Below, piece after piece: positions 1-10,300 of a DNA stretch of 64,000 nt; position 1 is the stretch's first letter; the number at the start of each line of letters is the position of its first letter. This DNA is from Oxalobacter formigenes. Lineage in GTDB: Bacteria; Pseudomonadota; Gammaproteobacteria; Burkholderiales; Burkholderiaceae_D. Where the stretch lies: assembly GCA_023667225.1 (NCBI GenBank), contig JAMPAN010000002.1:49984-113983 (forward strand). The letters run 5' to 3'. The notes under the pieces were generated by a model that saw only the letters and a list, made by a program, of their open reading frames with translations, was not told the DNA's origin and did no database searches. Position numbers and translations under genes: made by a program.

Positions 1-299
1 GAGGAAAAGCAGATGTTATTCTTTCTGATATGGCGCCTAATCTTTCCGGCATTGCTTCTGCGGATGCCGCCAGAATGGAAGGCTTGCTGGATATGGCGCT
101 TGATTTTGCACAAACCTGTCTGAAACCAGACGGCTCCTTGCTGGTCAAATGTTTTAATGGCCTGGGGTATAGCGATATTCTGGCAAAATTTCGTGCGCAG
201 TTTTGTTCTGTTGCATTGAAAAAGCCCAAGGCAAGCAGAAACCAGTCGTCCGAGGTTTATTTGCTGGGCCGTGTGCTGAAAACGGGCCGGGCAGATTGA
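1..299 (+). CDS. rlmE: 23S rRNA (uridine-2'-O)-methyltransferase RlmE, C-terminal part
   Basis: The window opens inside this gene; about the last 98 residues are present. The frame is open from base 3 and reads through [14 protein letters not shown], the hallmark core of RlmE (FtsJ/RrmJ), then the LLVKCFNG and [16 protein letters not shown] segments that end the family. RlmE methylates the 2'-OH of a uridine in the 23S rRNA A loop using S-adenosylmethionine during large-subunit assembly. It lies directly upstream of ftsH in the same direction, the usual proteobacterial order, so the identity is firm although the start is outside the window. Confidence 0.95.
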   Translation, partial: GKADVILSDMAPNLSGIASADAARMEGLLDMALDFAQTCLKPDGSLLVKCFNGLGYSDILAKFRAQFCSVALKKPKASRNQSSEVYLLGRVLKTGRAD

Positions 300-397
300 T
301 AACAGCGCAGGCAGTATGCCGCCGGGTGCGAATCAGAGAAAATACAGGTAAAATGAAACTATGGATTAAAAAGGCGTCGTGCGCCTGAGGAGTGACT

Positions 398-2284
398 GTG
401 AACAATATGTTTGTCCGGGCGGCCATCTGGGGCGCTATCATTGTTATCATTCTTACGACATTCAAGCATTTTACAGACGGCGACAATACCTCTGGCGCTG
501 CATCCATTCCGTATTCCGATTTCCTGGAGGAGGTGAAATCCCATCGTGTGAAGGATGCCGTCATTGAAGACAGGGTGCTGATTGCGAATATGACGGACGG
601 CCGCAAGGTCAAGACAGGGATTACTTACCTGGACAGAGGCCTGATTGGCGACTTGCTTAGTAACGGTGTCAAGTTTGATGTCAAGCAGCCTGAAGAACCT
701 TCGTTCCTTTCACAGATCTTTATTTCCTGGTTTCCCATGCTGCTTCTGATTGGCGTATGGATATTTTTTATGCGGCAGATGCAGGGCGGCGGAAAGGGCG
801 GCGCTTTTTCTTTTGGAAAATCCAAAGCTCGCATGATGGACGAGAAAAACAATACGGTGACTTTCAGCGATGTGGCCGGGTGTGATGAGGCCAAAGAGGA
901 AGTGGTTGAAATTGTGGAGTTCCTGCGCGACACAAGCAAGTTCCAGAAACTGGGCGGACGGATTCCGAGGGGGCTTTTGCTGGTTGGTCCGCCTGGTACG
1001 GGCAAGACGCTTTTGGCACGCGCTATTGCAGGAGAAGCCAAGGTGCCGTTTTTCTCCATTTCCGGTTCGGATTTTGTGGAAATGTTTGTCGGGGTGGGGG
1101 CTTCCCGTGTTCGCGATATGTTTGAAACGGCCAAGAAGCATTCCCCGTGCATTATTTTTATTGATGAGATTGATGCGGTTGGCCGCCATCGCGGTGCAGG
1201 GATGGGCGGCGGCAATGATGAGCGCGAGCAGACGCTTAATCAGCTTCTGGTGGAGATGGATGGTTTTGAGCCGAATTCCGGTGTGATTGTCGTGGCAGCG
1301 ACCAATCGGGCTGATGTGCTGGACAAGGCGTTGCTGCGCCCTGGCCGCTTTGACCGGCAGGTGATTGTTGGTTTGCCGGATATTCGGGGGCGGGAACAGA
1401 TTTTGTTTGTGCATATGCGCAAGGTGCCCATTGCTGCTGATGTGAAGGCAGATGTGATTGCAAGGGGATCCCCTGGTTTTTCCGGGGCTGATTTGGCCAA
1501 TCTGGTCAATGAAGCGGCCTTGTTTGCTGCCCGACGCAACAAGCGTTTGGTTGAAATGCAGGATTTTGAGGATGCCAAGGACAAGATCCTGATGGGGCCG
1601 GAGCGCAAGTCTTTTGTGATGCGGGAAGAAGAACGCAGGAATACGGCGTTTCATGAGGCTGGTCATGCCGTGGTGGCAAAGCTGCTGCCCAAATCCGACC
1701 CGGTTCACAAGGTGACGATTATGCCTCGGGGGCAGGCGCTTGGGTTGACCTGGCAGCTGCCGGAGCATGACCAGATCAATATGTACAAGGACAAGATGCT
1801 GGAACAGATTGCCATTTTGTTTGGCGGGCGTATTGCCGAGGAATTGTTTATGCACCAGATGTCCACCGGGGCTTCCAATGACTTTGAACGGGCGACCAAG
1901 ATTGCACGAGCGATGGTAACGCGGTATGGCATGTCGGAATCGCTTGGCACGATGGTATATGAGGATACGGAGCAGGAGATGTTCTATGGCGGACGGATGG
2001 CGGCCAAGACAGTTTCCGAGGCTACTCAGCAGAAAGTGGATAATGAAATCCGCTCAATCCTTGACCGCCAGTATGCGCTGGCGCGCAGTTTGCTGCATGA
2101 AAATCGGGATAAGGTTGAGAAGATGGCCGAAATGCTGCTGGAGTGGGAGACGCTGGATTCCGACCAGGTGAATGACATTATGGAAGGCAATGATCCACGT
2201 CCGCCAAAATCCGGTGCGTCTGCGACTGCTTCTTCCGGCAGCCAGCCGGGAGGTATTTCCGAAAGTGCAACTGCACCGGCTTGA
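398..2284 (+). CDS. ftsH: ATP-dependent zinc metalloprotease FtsH
   Basis: Membrane-anchored AAA+ protease that degrades membrane and regulatory proteins such as misassembled translocon subunits and LpxC. I chose the GTG at 398 (protein begins MNNMFVRAA, 628 aa) because GAGGA at 387-391 gives a 6-base spacing; the earlier in-frame GTG at 392 abuts that site. Two membrane segments (about residues 8-24 and 105-124) flank a periplasmic domain. Walker A GPPGTGKT lies near 197-204, Walker B IIFIDEID near 252-259, and the zinc-binding HEAGH near 419-423. The Pro/Ser-rich C-terminal tail is variable in the family. It follows rlmE and precedes folP. Confidence 0.98.
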   Translation: MNNMFVRAAIWGAIIVIILTTFKHFTDGDNTSGAASIPYSDFLEEVKSHRVKDAVIEDRVLIANMTDGRKVKTGITYLDRGLIGDLLSNGVKFDVKQPEEPSFLSQIFISWFPMLLLIGVWIFFMRQMQGGGKGGAFSFGKSKARMMDEKNNTVTFSDVAGCDEAKEEVVEIVEFLRDTSKFQKLGGRIPRGLLLVGPPGTGKTLLARAIAGEAKVPFFSISGSDFVEMFVGVGASRVRDMFETAKKHSPCIIFIDEIDAVGRHRGAGMGGGNDEREQTLNQLLVEMDGFEPNSGVIVVAATNRADVLDKALLRPGRFDRQVIVGLPDIRGREQILFVHMRKVPIAADVKADVIARGSPGFSGADLANLVNEAALFAARRNKRLVEMQDFEDAKDKILMGPERKSFVMREEERRNTAFHEAGHAVVAKLLPKSDPVHKVTIMPRGQALGLTWQLPEHDQINMYKDKMLEQIAILFGGRIAEELFMHQMSTGASNDFERATKIARAMVTRYGMSESLGTMVYEDTEQEMFYGGRMAAKTVSEATQQKVDNEIRSILDRQYALARSLLHENRDKVEKMAEMLLEWETLDSDQVNDIMEGNDPRPPKSGASATASSGSQPGGISESATAPA

Positions 2285-2305
2285 TGGGCGGCTGATTATG
2301 GATGA

Positions 2306-2331
2306 AGAAGGCATAGCCTTTTTCTTTCCTG
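2306..2331 (+). terminator. Weak hairpin between ftsH and folP
   Basis: AAGGC and GCCTT pair across a 3-base ATA loop and run into a T-rich stretch. The stem is short, so it may only partly reduce read-through from ftsH into folP. Confidence 0.25.
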
Positions 2332-2347
2332 TTGTGGCGCTGAAGCG

Positions 2348-3187
2348 ATGATGCCTTTTTTCCAATGCGGCCGTTACCGGTTTGACTGGGCAGCTTTGAA
2401 TTGCCGGCCGCTGGTGATGGGTATTCTGAATGTGACGCCGGATTCTTTTTCCGATGGCGGGAAATACCGGGTTTTGCCAGCAGCGCTTGAGCGGGCTGCC
2501 CGAATGATAGAGGAAGGCGTGGATATTATTGATATCGGCGCAGAATCAACCCGGCCAGGAAGCAATCCGGTTCCTCTTGAAGAAGAGCTGGATCGCATTA
2601 TGCCTGTTGTTGAGGCACTGAGAAATTGCGGAAAGCCGCTTTCTGTGGATACCTGCAAGCCTGGGGTCATGACAGCTGTGCTGGCTGCAGGGGCGGATAT
2701 GATCAATGATGTGAGTGGTTTCTGCTCGGAAGCGGCGGTTCGGGTTGTGGCAGACAGCGATTGTGGGCTGTGTGTGATGCACATGCAGGGACAGCCACAG
2801 ACCATGCAGGCTGCGCCGGCATACCGGGATGTGACAGAGGAGGTCATCGCCTTTCTGGCAAAGCAGGCTGCTTTGCTGGCAGAGGCAGGTATTGTCGGTG
2901 AAAGGGTATGCGTTGATCCGGGGTTTGGTTTTGGCAAAACCATTGAGCATAATTTGACGCTTGTAAAAAATATCGGGCATATACGGCAATCTCTTCAGTT
3001 GCCTGTTTTGGCAGGTTTGTCCCGTAAATCGGTGATTGGCGCGATTACGAAAAAGGCGGTATCCCGGCGGCTGGCCGGTAATCTGGGCGCAGCGCTTTCT
3101 GCGGTTTCCCATGGCGCAGCTATTGTCCGGGTGCATGAGGTAGCCGAAACGGTTGATGCCCTTAAGGTTTGGCAGGCGATGCAGTAG
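2348..3187 (+). CDS. folP: Dihydropteroate synthase
   Basis: Condenses 6-hydroxymethyl-7,8-dihydropterin pyrophosphate with p-aminobenzoate in folate synthesis; the sulfonamide target. The 279-residue protein shows the signature MGILNVTPDSFSDGG at 24-38, the GAESTRPG loop near 64-71, DINDVSGF-type and DPGFGFGK motifs, and a C-terminal SRKS segment, all in TIM-barrel order. It starts 63 bases after ftsH, the common order. In many proteobacteria glmM follows folP; here the next gene is a convergent exporter, so the usual operon is cut at this point. Confidence 0.96.
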   Translation: MMPFFQCGRYRFDWAALNCRPLVMGILNVTPDSFSDGGKYRVLPAALERAARMIEEGVDIIDIGAESTRPGSNPVPLEEELDRIMPVVEALRNCGKPLSVDTCKPGVMTAVLAAGADMINDVSGFCSEAAVRVVADSDCGLCVMHMQGQPQTMQAAPAYRDVTEEVIAFLAKQAALLAEAGIVGERVCVDPGFGFGKTIEHNLTLVKNIGHIRQSLQLPVLAGLSRKSVIGAITKKAVSRRLAGNLGAALSAVSHGAAIVRVHEVAETVDALKVWQAMQ

Positions 3188-3322
3188 CGGTTTTACCGGC
3201 TGGTATTATCTTCATCCGGATTTTTAATCCCTTATCTTTTGTCAGGCATGGTGCTGGCGGAGTATCGTGGTTTGCCGCTTTTGCCGGCACGGTTTTTTCA
3301 ACTTGCTTTTGGGCTGGTGCAG

Positions 3323-4261
3323 CTATGCCCACAGGATAAAGCACAGGCTGCACAGGCTGATGACTATCCAGAGTACGACGCCAAACAGGAAAGCACGCGG
3401 CCCGACTTTTTTCAGGAGCGCCAGCGACATATCGGTGCCGATGAGGAACAGGGTCAGGGTAAATCCTTTTCGGGTAAGGGAAAGAAGGGGACCGTTGACG
3501 GCGTCAGGCAGGGGAAAAAAGGTGTTAAGGAGCATGGCGAGCACGAAAAAAAGGATAAACCACGGTTTATACATTTTTTCGGTTTTTTCCCGGAAAAGCA
3601 GGGCGGTGACCAGGCAGAGCGGGATGATCCAGAGCGCGCGCGTCAGTTTGACTGTTGTGGCTACTTTCAGGGCTTCTTCTCCATAGGCAGCGCCTGCCCC
3701 TACAACAGAGGAGGTGTCGTGGATGGCAATGGCTGCCCAGGTGCCGAAATCGTTTTGGGTAAAGCCTAAAAAGTGCCCGATAGAAGGAAAAATAAAGAGG
3801 GCAATGGCATTCAGGATAAAAACGGTACCGATGGAAACAGATATGTCGCTGTCTTTGGCCTTGACAATAGGCGCTACTGCTGCAATGGCGCTGCCGCCGC
3901 AAATGGCGGTGCCAACAGCAATCAGATAGGCGATGATCCGGTCAAGTTTTAGCCATTTTCCGATCAGGATGCCAAAAAAGAGTACGCCAAAAACTGAGGC
4001 AATAGTAAACAGGATTCCCTGGCTGCCTGTCTGGAGGGATTCAAACAGGTTCATGCCGAATCCCAGGCCGACAATGGAGAATTGCAGGAGGTATTTTGAA
4101 ACGGTTTTCCCCAGAGCCGGATAGGGATGGGGAAAAAGCAGGGCAAAAAATATGCCTATTAGCAGTGCGGTTGCTGTTGTGACGCCAGGCGCAAGGCAAA
4201 GCAGGAGGAGTGCGAAAAAAACGACGCGGCCAACAAGGGGGGTATGCAACAGGTTTTTCAT
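3323..4261 (-). CDS. YeiH family putative sulfate exporter (UPF0324)
   Basis: Integral membrane protein of 312 aa with about nine or ten hydrophobic helices, matching the YeiH/UPF0324 family (PF03601). Recognisable family segments are LQFSIVGLGFGMNL, the AICGGSAIAAVAPI loop and the IAIHDTSSVVGAGAAYG loop, which hold the conserved polar residues inside the membrane. Family members are called putative sulfate exporters, but the substrate is largely unproven, so transport of a small anion is inference. The gene is convergent with folP, and its start lies just downstream of the terminator of the large glucan synthase gene, so it is probably transcribed on its own. Confidence 0.88.
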   Translation of the reverse strand: MKNLLHTPLVGRVVFFALLLLCLAPGVTTATALLIGIFFALLFPHPYPALGKTVSKYLLQFSIVGLGFGMNLFESLQTGSQGILFTIASVFGVLFFGILIGKWLKLDRIIAYLIAVGTAICGGSAIAAVAPIVKAKDSDISVSIGTVFILNAIALFIFPSIGHFLGFTQNDFGTWAAIAIHDTSSVVGAGAAYGEEALKVATTVKLTRALWIIPLCLVTALLFREKTEKMYKPWFILFFVLAMLLNTFFPLPDAVNGPLLSLTRKGFTLTLFLIGTDMSLALLKKVGPRAFLFGVVLWIVISLCSLCFILWA

Positions 4262-4310
4262 GCCAATAACAGTCGCTTGGATGCAAAGAGCCTTATTGTG
4301 ACAGTTTTGC

Positions 4311-4353
4311 CCTATAAAATCATCCTGGTCCGGTAAGGCAGGACCAGGATGAT
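4311..4353 (-). terminator. Strong intrinsic terminator of the glucan synthase gene
   Basis: A perfect 13-bp inverted repeat (4319-4331 with 4341-4353, 9-base loop) lies between the stop of the 8.8 kb minus-strand gene and yeiH. On the minus strand the stem is followed by TTTTATAGG. It should stop the long transcript before yeiH. Confidence 0.85.
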
Positions 4354-4364
4354 GTTTTCCGGTT

Positions 4365-7300
4365 TTATACGATGTTATTTTCTGCCGGTATCCGTTTTAC
4401 CCGGATAAGAACCTGGTGTGTCTGATGGTCGTTATCAAGGCGGATAAAAGTATTTTCCTGTTTGATGCCATTGAGGATGATTTCCATACCGGAAACAGTA
4501 TCAGACTGTTCCATCGTGATGTGATAGGTGCTTTGTCCATGCCGGTAGGTTATCCTGATTTTTTCCCATTCTGACGGCAGGCAGGGTGCGAAATGAAGCT
4601 TGCCGTATTCAAGCGATATGCCGATAAGCGATTCCAGTATCAGCCGGTACATCCATCCGGCTGAACCGGTGTACCATGTCCACCCGCCGCGGCCCTCATG
4701 CGGGGAAAGTGCATAGATATCAGCTGCAATGACGTAGGGTTCAACTTTGTATTGCCGGACGCTTTCCGGATCGAGGCTGTGGTTGACCGGGTTGATCAGG
4801 TTGAAGAGCTCCCAGGCCAGCCTGTTGTTTTTCAGTTTGGCGAAGGCCATAGCGGCCCAGATGGCGGCATGGGTATATTGTCCGCCATTTTCCCTTACAC
4901 CCGGAACGTATCCCTTGATGTAGCCGGGGTCAAGTTCGGACTGGTCAAATGGCGGGGTCAGTAACCGGATGAGTTTTTCCTTGCGTCTTATCAGGCGGGC
5001 ATTGAGGGAATCCATGGCCTGGATGGCTCGTTTTTTTTCTCCGGCATCGGACAGAACAGACCAGCTTTGGGATATGGAGTCAATCCGGCATTCCGGATTG
5101 ACGAAGGAACCCAATGGCATGCCATTGTCAAAATAAGCGCGCCGGTACCATGCGCCGTCCCAGGCATGGTCATGGAGCTGTTGTTTCAGACTGCGCGCCG
5201 CTTTTTCGCATGTTTCGGCAAAAGGTTTGTCGCCATATTGCCGGGCTATTTTGCCGAATTCAAGCAAAATATGGTACAGGAAGAAGCCCAGCCAGATGCT
5301 TTCTCCTTTCCCTGCTTTTCCTACTCTGTCCATGCCGTCATTCCAGTCGCCTGTTCCTATCAGGGGCAGTCCGTGGGAGCCAAAACGAAGTCCATGACGA
5401 ATGGCGAGGGTACAGTGCCGGTAGATTGTGCCGCTTTGCGATGATTGGGCCGGCATGTCGTAGCGTGTATCCTGCCCGTCAGGAACAGGCGGGCTTTCCA
5501 GGAAGAAGGCAGATTCATCCAGTATGCCGGTATCGCCGGTTGACCGGATATACCGGCATACGGCAAGCGGAAGCCACAGGTAATCATCAGAACAGCGGGT
5601 ACGCACCCCGCGGCCTGAAGGCGGATGCCACCAATGCTGAACGTCTCCTTCGATAAATTGCCGGCTGGCGTGAAGCAGGATCTGGTTTCTGAGCAAGTCC
5701 GGGGCAGTGTGGGTAACGGCCATGGCGTCCTGTAGCTGATCCCTGAATCCGAAGGCGCCGCCGGATTGATAAAAACCGCTTCTTGCCCATAGCCTGCAGG
5801 CTATGGTCTGGTACATTAACCAGCCGTTGGCAAGAATATTGAGAGACAGGTCGGGGGTTTCAAGCCTGACTGTGCCCAGTATTTGTTTCCAGTACTGGTG
5901 AATTTCTTCAAGGATGGCATCTGGAGCAAAAGGGGAGGTAAAGCGCCGTATCAGCCGGCTGATATCGGGGGTGCGCCTGTCAGCTGTCCCCAGAAGAAAT
6001 GAAATGCGGCGTTCTTCTCCTTTTTCAAGGATGAACGGCACATGGATGGCACCGCATGGGTCATAGCCTGCGCCAACCTGGTTGGACAGACAGGCATAGG
6101 ACATGGCAGCCGGATTGGCAAGTGTCCTGTTACGGCCAATGAATTCTGCACGGTTGCCGGTAATTGTCCGGTCTGTGCCGGTTGTGGCAAAAAAGGCGAG
6201 GTGGTCGGCAAATTCCGTGTTATAAGTGTTGCGTGCCAGGATCGCGCCGGTTTGAGGTTCCCTCTCTGTTATGATGTACATGTGGTTGTCTTCGCGTAGG
6301 CTGCCCAATACCCATTCCACGTAACCGGCCGCAGAAAGCTGTCTGGTTCGGGCGGATTCATTTCTGACCTTGAAAGTAAAATATTTGATGTTGGCTTTGA
6401 GCGCAACATAGACCCATAATTCGGAGCGGATACCGTCTTCAGTATGTTCAAATGCGCTGTATCCAAAGCCGTGGCGGCACTGGTATTTCCCTTTTCCAGG
6501 GCAGGGAGCAGGGACGGGTGACCAGTAATGACCGCTTTCCTCGTCGCGCAGATAAAAGGTTTCTCCGCCCGTATCGCTGACAGGGTCATTATTCCATGGG
6601 GTAAGACGAAGCTCATGGGCATTTCCCTGCCAGGTATAGGATTGTCCGCTTTCGGATATGATGCAGCCGAAATGCGGGTTAGCGAGGATGTTGACCCAGG
6701 GAGCCGGGGTCGTTTTTTCTTTGGACAGCAGCATGACGTATTCTTTGCCGTCGGGGGAGAATCCGCCTGTACCGTTAAAGATCAGCAGGTCGTCTCGTGA
6801 GATGTCCGGGGCGTTTTGCGGCAGGTGTTTTTTTCCAGGAGGCAGCAAGGCTGGTTTTCTGCGTTCTGCCCGTTCTGCGTTGTGAAGCTGTGTAACCAGC
6901 GGCCCATCGGTATCGGAGAGGATGATGCGGGCTGCAGACGAGATCAGGATACGGTCTTCCATTGCTATCTGTTCTGTCTGTCTCAGAAAAATACCGCCCT
7001 GGCGGTTCATGGTCTGAGCAGGGTGGACTGCGGTAATGATATTGGTGATTTGTTCCTGGAGTGTTTGCCGGTATCCGGCGTTATCCTCGTTCCAGATAAC
7101 CAGATCAACAGGCAACCCTTTCATGTGCCAGTAGGCATGGGCCTGGACGATCTGGCGGACCATATCCAGGTTTTCCCGGCCGCTTATCTGAAGCAAGACA
7201 ATAGGCAAATCGCCTGAAATGGCATAGCTCCATAGTCCCTGTTGTCCCCGGCTGTTGTTGGCAAGGATGTGGCTTTTTGCACGGAAGTTCCTGTTGGCAT

Positions 7301-10300
7301 ACAGAATGCCTGAGGCCAATTTGGCATAAAGCTGTGCATCGGATTCCTCTGCGTTCAGTTGCCGAAGGAGGGCCTGCCCGTGGTTCAATGCCAGTTCCAG
7401 CACCCGTTCGGACAGGTTCATATCGTCGTATTTTTCTATCATTTTCAGGCAAGTTTCACGATTTTCAGCAATACCGCACAGGTAATCTATGACAACCGGT
7501 TTTCCCGGTTGCAGTATCAGGTTGTGCCTGATGGCAGCAACCGGATCCAGAACGGAGCCTTCGCTTCCCGACAGGGTTTTGCCGGAAAGGAGGGCAATAG
7601 GATTGGCGGCGGTATGGCCTCTTCCGATAAAACGCATGCGGTCTGTTTCATATGAGGCATCGGTATGGTCTGCACCATGCACAATCATCATATGAAAGAC
7701 GTAAGGCGGTTTTTCTTCTGCGTGGCGGGGCCTTCTTGTACTGATGACGGCATGATGTTCCGGTATGATTTCTGTCTGGATGAAAAGTTTGCTGAAAGCC
7801 GGATGTGATCTGTCTGCCTTTGATGGCGCTATCACAATTTCTGAGCAGGCTGTAAATTCGATTTTTCTGTCCTGCAAGGCATGGCTGGTTAAGGTGTGAT
7901 GGCGAATTTCCATATTTTCTTCAGGGCAGACGCCTATTTCGCTGTGGATTTCGATATCATCCTCACAGGAGCGGAATTCGGCTTTGCCTTCCGAGAAAAT
8001 TACTTCATAAAAAGTATGCCGGCGGCAAACGGGCTGGTAGGTTGTTGACCAGAATTTTCCCGTTTCCCTGTCTCGCACATAAAACCAGGTTCCCCTGTTG
8101 TCCTGCACGCTGTCTTCTTGCCATCGTGAGATGGCCAAATCTTTCCAGCGGCTATATCCTGCGCCTGCATTTGTCAGCATGACATGATAGTTACCATTTG
8201 AAAGGAGTTGGATTTCGGGTTTTGGCGTATTTGCCGTTCGATAGATACGGTTCGGCGCAACCGGTTGAAGGGATGCCTGGCGGGACATGATGTGGCTTGG
8301 CGCCGCTTCAAAATGCGGTATTTGTCTGGGCACGCGTTCTTGAAGCAGCGGAAGAGTGGCTTTAAAAACGGGTTCTGCCTCAAAGCGTTTTTGCATGGGG
8401 CGATTCATGAGGAGGGAAAGCAAGGCAAGCAGTCCCATGCCCTGATGGTGAGCCATGAAAGAACGGATGACGGCATGGTTTTTTCCTGGGCCAAGCCGGG
8501 CAGGTGTGAAGTCAATTGCTTCAAAGAGGCCGAATTGTCCTTTGAATCCCTCTTTATCCAGCCGGATCAGGTTTTTGCAGGCGGATTCAGGATCAATCAT
8601 CAGCGCCAGCATGGAGGCATAAGGGGCAATAACCAGATCTTCTCCCAGTCCGCGTTTGAGGCCAAGTCCTGGTACGCCGAAGGCACGGTACTGGTAATGC
8701 AGGTTTGCATCAAAAGCAAAGTAACCGGATTCTGAAATGCCCCAGGGAAGGCGGTGTTTTATGCCGTATTCCATCTGTTTTTTCACGACAGTTCGGTTGG
8801 TTTGCTCAAGAAGGGTATCTTCATAAACGGGCATAACCAGCTGGGGCATGAGGTATTCGAACATGGAGCCGCTCCATGAAAGAAGAGCTGCGTTTTTTCC
8901 GACAGCAACCATTTTCCTGCCCAGGGCAAACCAGTTTTCCTGGGGAATCTGGCCTTGGGAAATAGCCACAAAACTTGTCAGCCTGGCTTCAGATGCCAGC
9001 AGGTCGTAGTAGCTGTTGTCCCGCTTTTTCTCTGTAACGTTAAATCCGATAGAAAGCAGGCGGGTGGATGGGTTCATCAGAAAGCGGAAGTCCATCCGGG
9101 CAAATTCGTCTGCATGACGGGCGATCGCCTGGAGCTGGCAAATTCTTCCGGATGCGGCAGAGACGGCCTGCTCAACCAATATAGCCAGTGCTTTCAGTTT
9201 GGTCTTTTCATCAGGCTTGGCCTGATTCAGGGCTTGCCGGATAGCAGGCAGCACGGTGCGGTCGTATTGGGCCAGTTCATCTAATGTGGGTAACCGGTTG
9301 AGTGAATCAAAACGGTCGGGCTGGTGCCGCCATTCTGTCAGTGTCACCCAGGGCATCAGCAGGGATATTTCTTCCAGCATCTGGCAGCACTGTTTATGGA
9401 AGGTTTTTGCCCAGAACAGGCCAAATGTTTTTTTCTGGTTTGCCTGGGTATTAACCAGCCTGCCGGCGTGATTTGCCAGACGTTCTACCCAGCAGAAAAT
9501 ATCATGCAGGGAAAAAGCGGTTTTTTCGTCCCGTGACAGCCATTGGGAGGTTATTTCCTGGGTTAGTTCATTTTTTTCCGGCAGGTACTCTGCCAGAATG
9601 GAAAAGGTGTCGTACAGGCCGTTTGACAGGCGGGGGCTGATGGCAGGCCGGCATATGAGTTCCTGAAGACCGGATTTCAGAGTAAGCAGGTGTCCGGCCA
9701 GGTTGCCGCTGTCCACTGTGGAGAGGTAAAGGGGTGTCTGTATGGTTTTGAGGGTTGTTGTATCGTACCAGTTGTAAAAGTGGCCGCGGTATCTGTCCAT
9801 TCTGGAGAGGGAGGAAAAGGTCAGGCTTGTACGGCTAATGGCCTGGCCGACAGGGATATAGGCAAAATCGGCAGCGGCCAGATAGGCCAGCAGAGCCAGG
9901 CCAATGTTGGTTGGCGAGGTACGGCAGGCGATGATTCTGCCCAGGTTGTCTTTGCGGTATCCTGGCGGCAGCGGTTTGTCCAAGAAAGCGGCAGACAGGG
10001 CTTCCTGTATATTGTCAGGAGGGAGCCAGTTGTTTTCCGTTGTAACATGGGTATCGAAGAAGGCCCAGATTTTTCTGGCCAGTTTGCGCAGGTAGAGAAG
10101 GTGCCCGGGGGAAAGCGGTTTTTCCTTATGCTGAACAGGCTGGCTGGCAAACCAGGCAATCAGCGGGGAAAAAAGCCAGAGCAGCAAAAAGGGGGATGCA
10201 ACAATCAATACCGGCGGCCTGGTCAGGAAAACAGCAGCGAAAACACTCAGGGAAAATGCCGGCGCACACCACATTGTACGGATATAGGCGGGCAGATTTT

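Noticed and set aside
710..1855. A 381-residue minus-strand open frame inside ftsH
   Set aside because: Pure shadow of ftsH codon usage with no recognisable protein.
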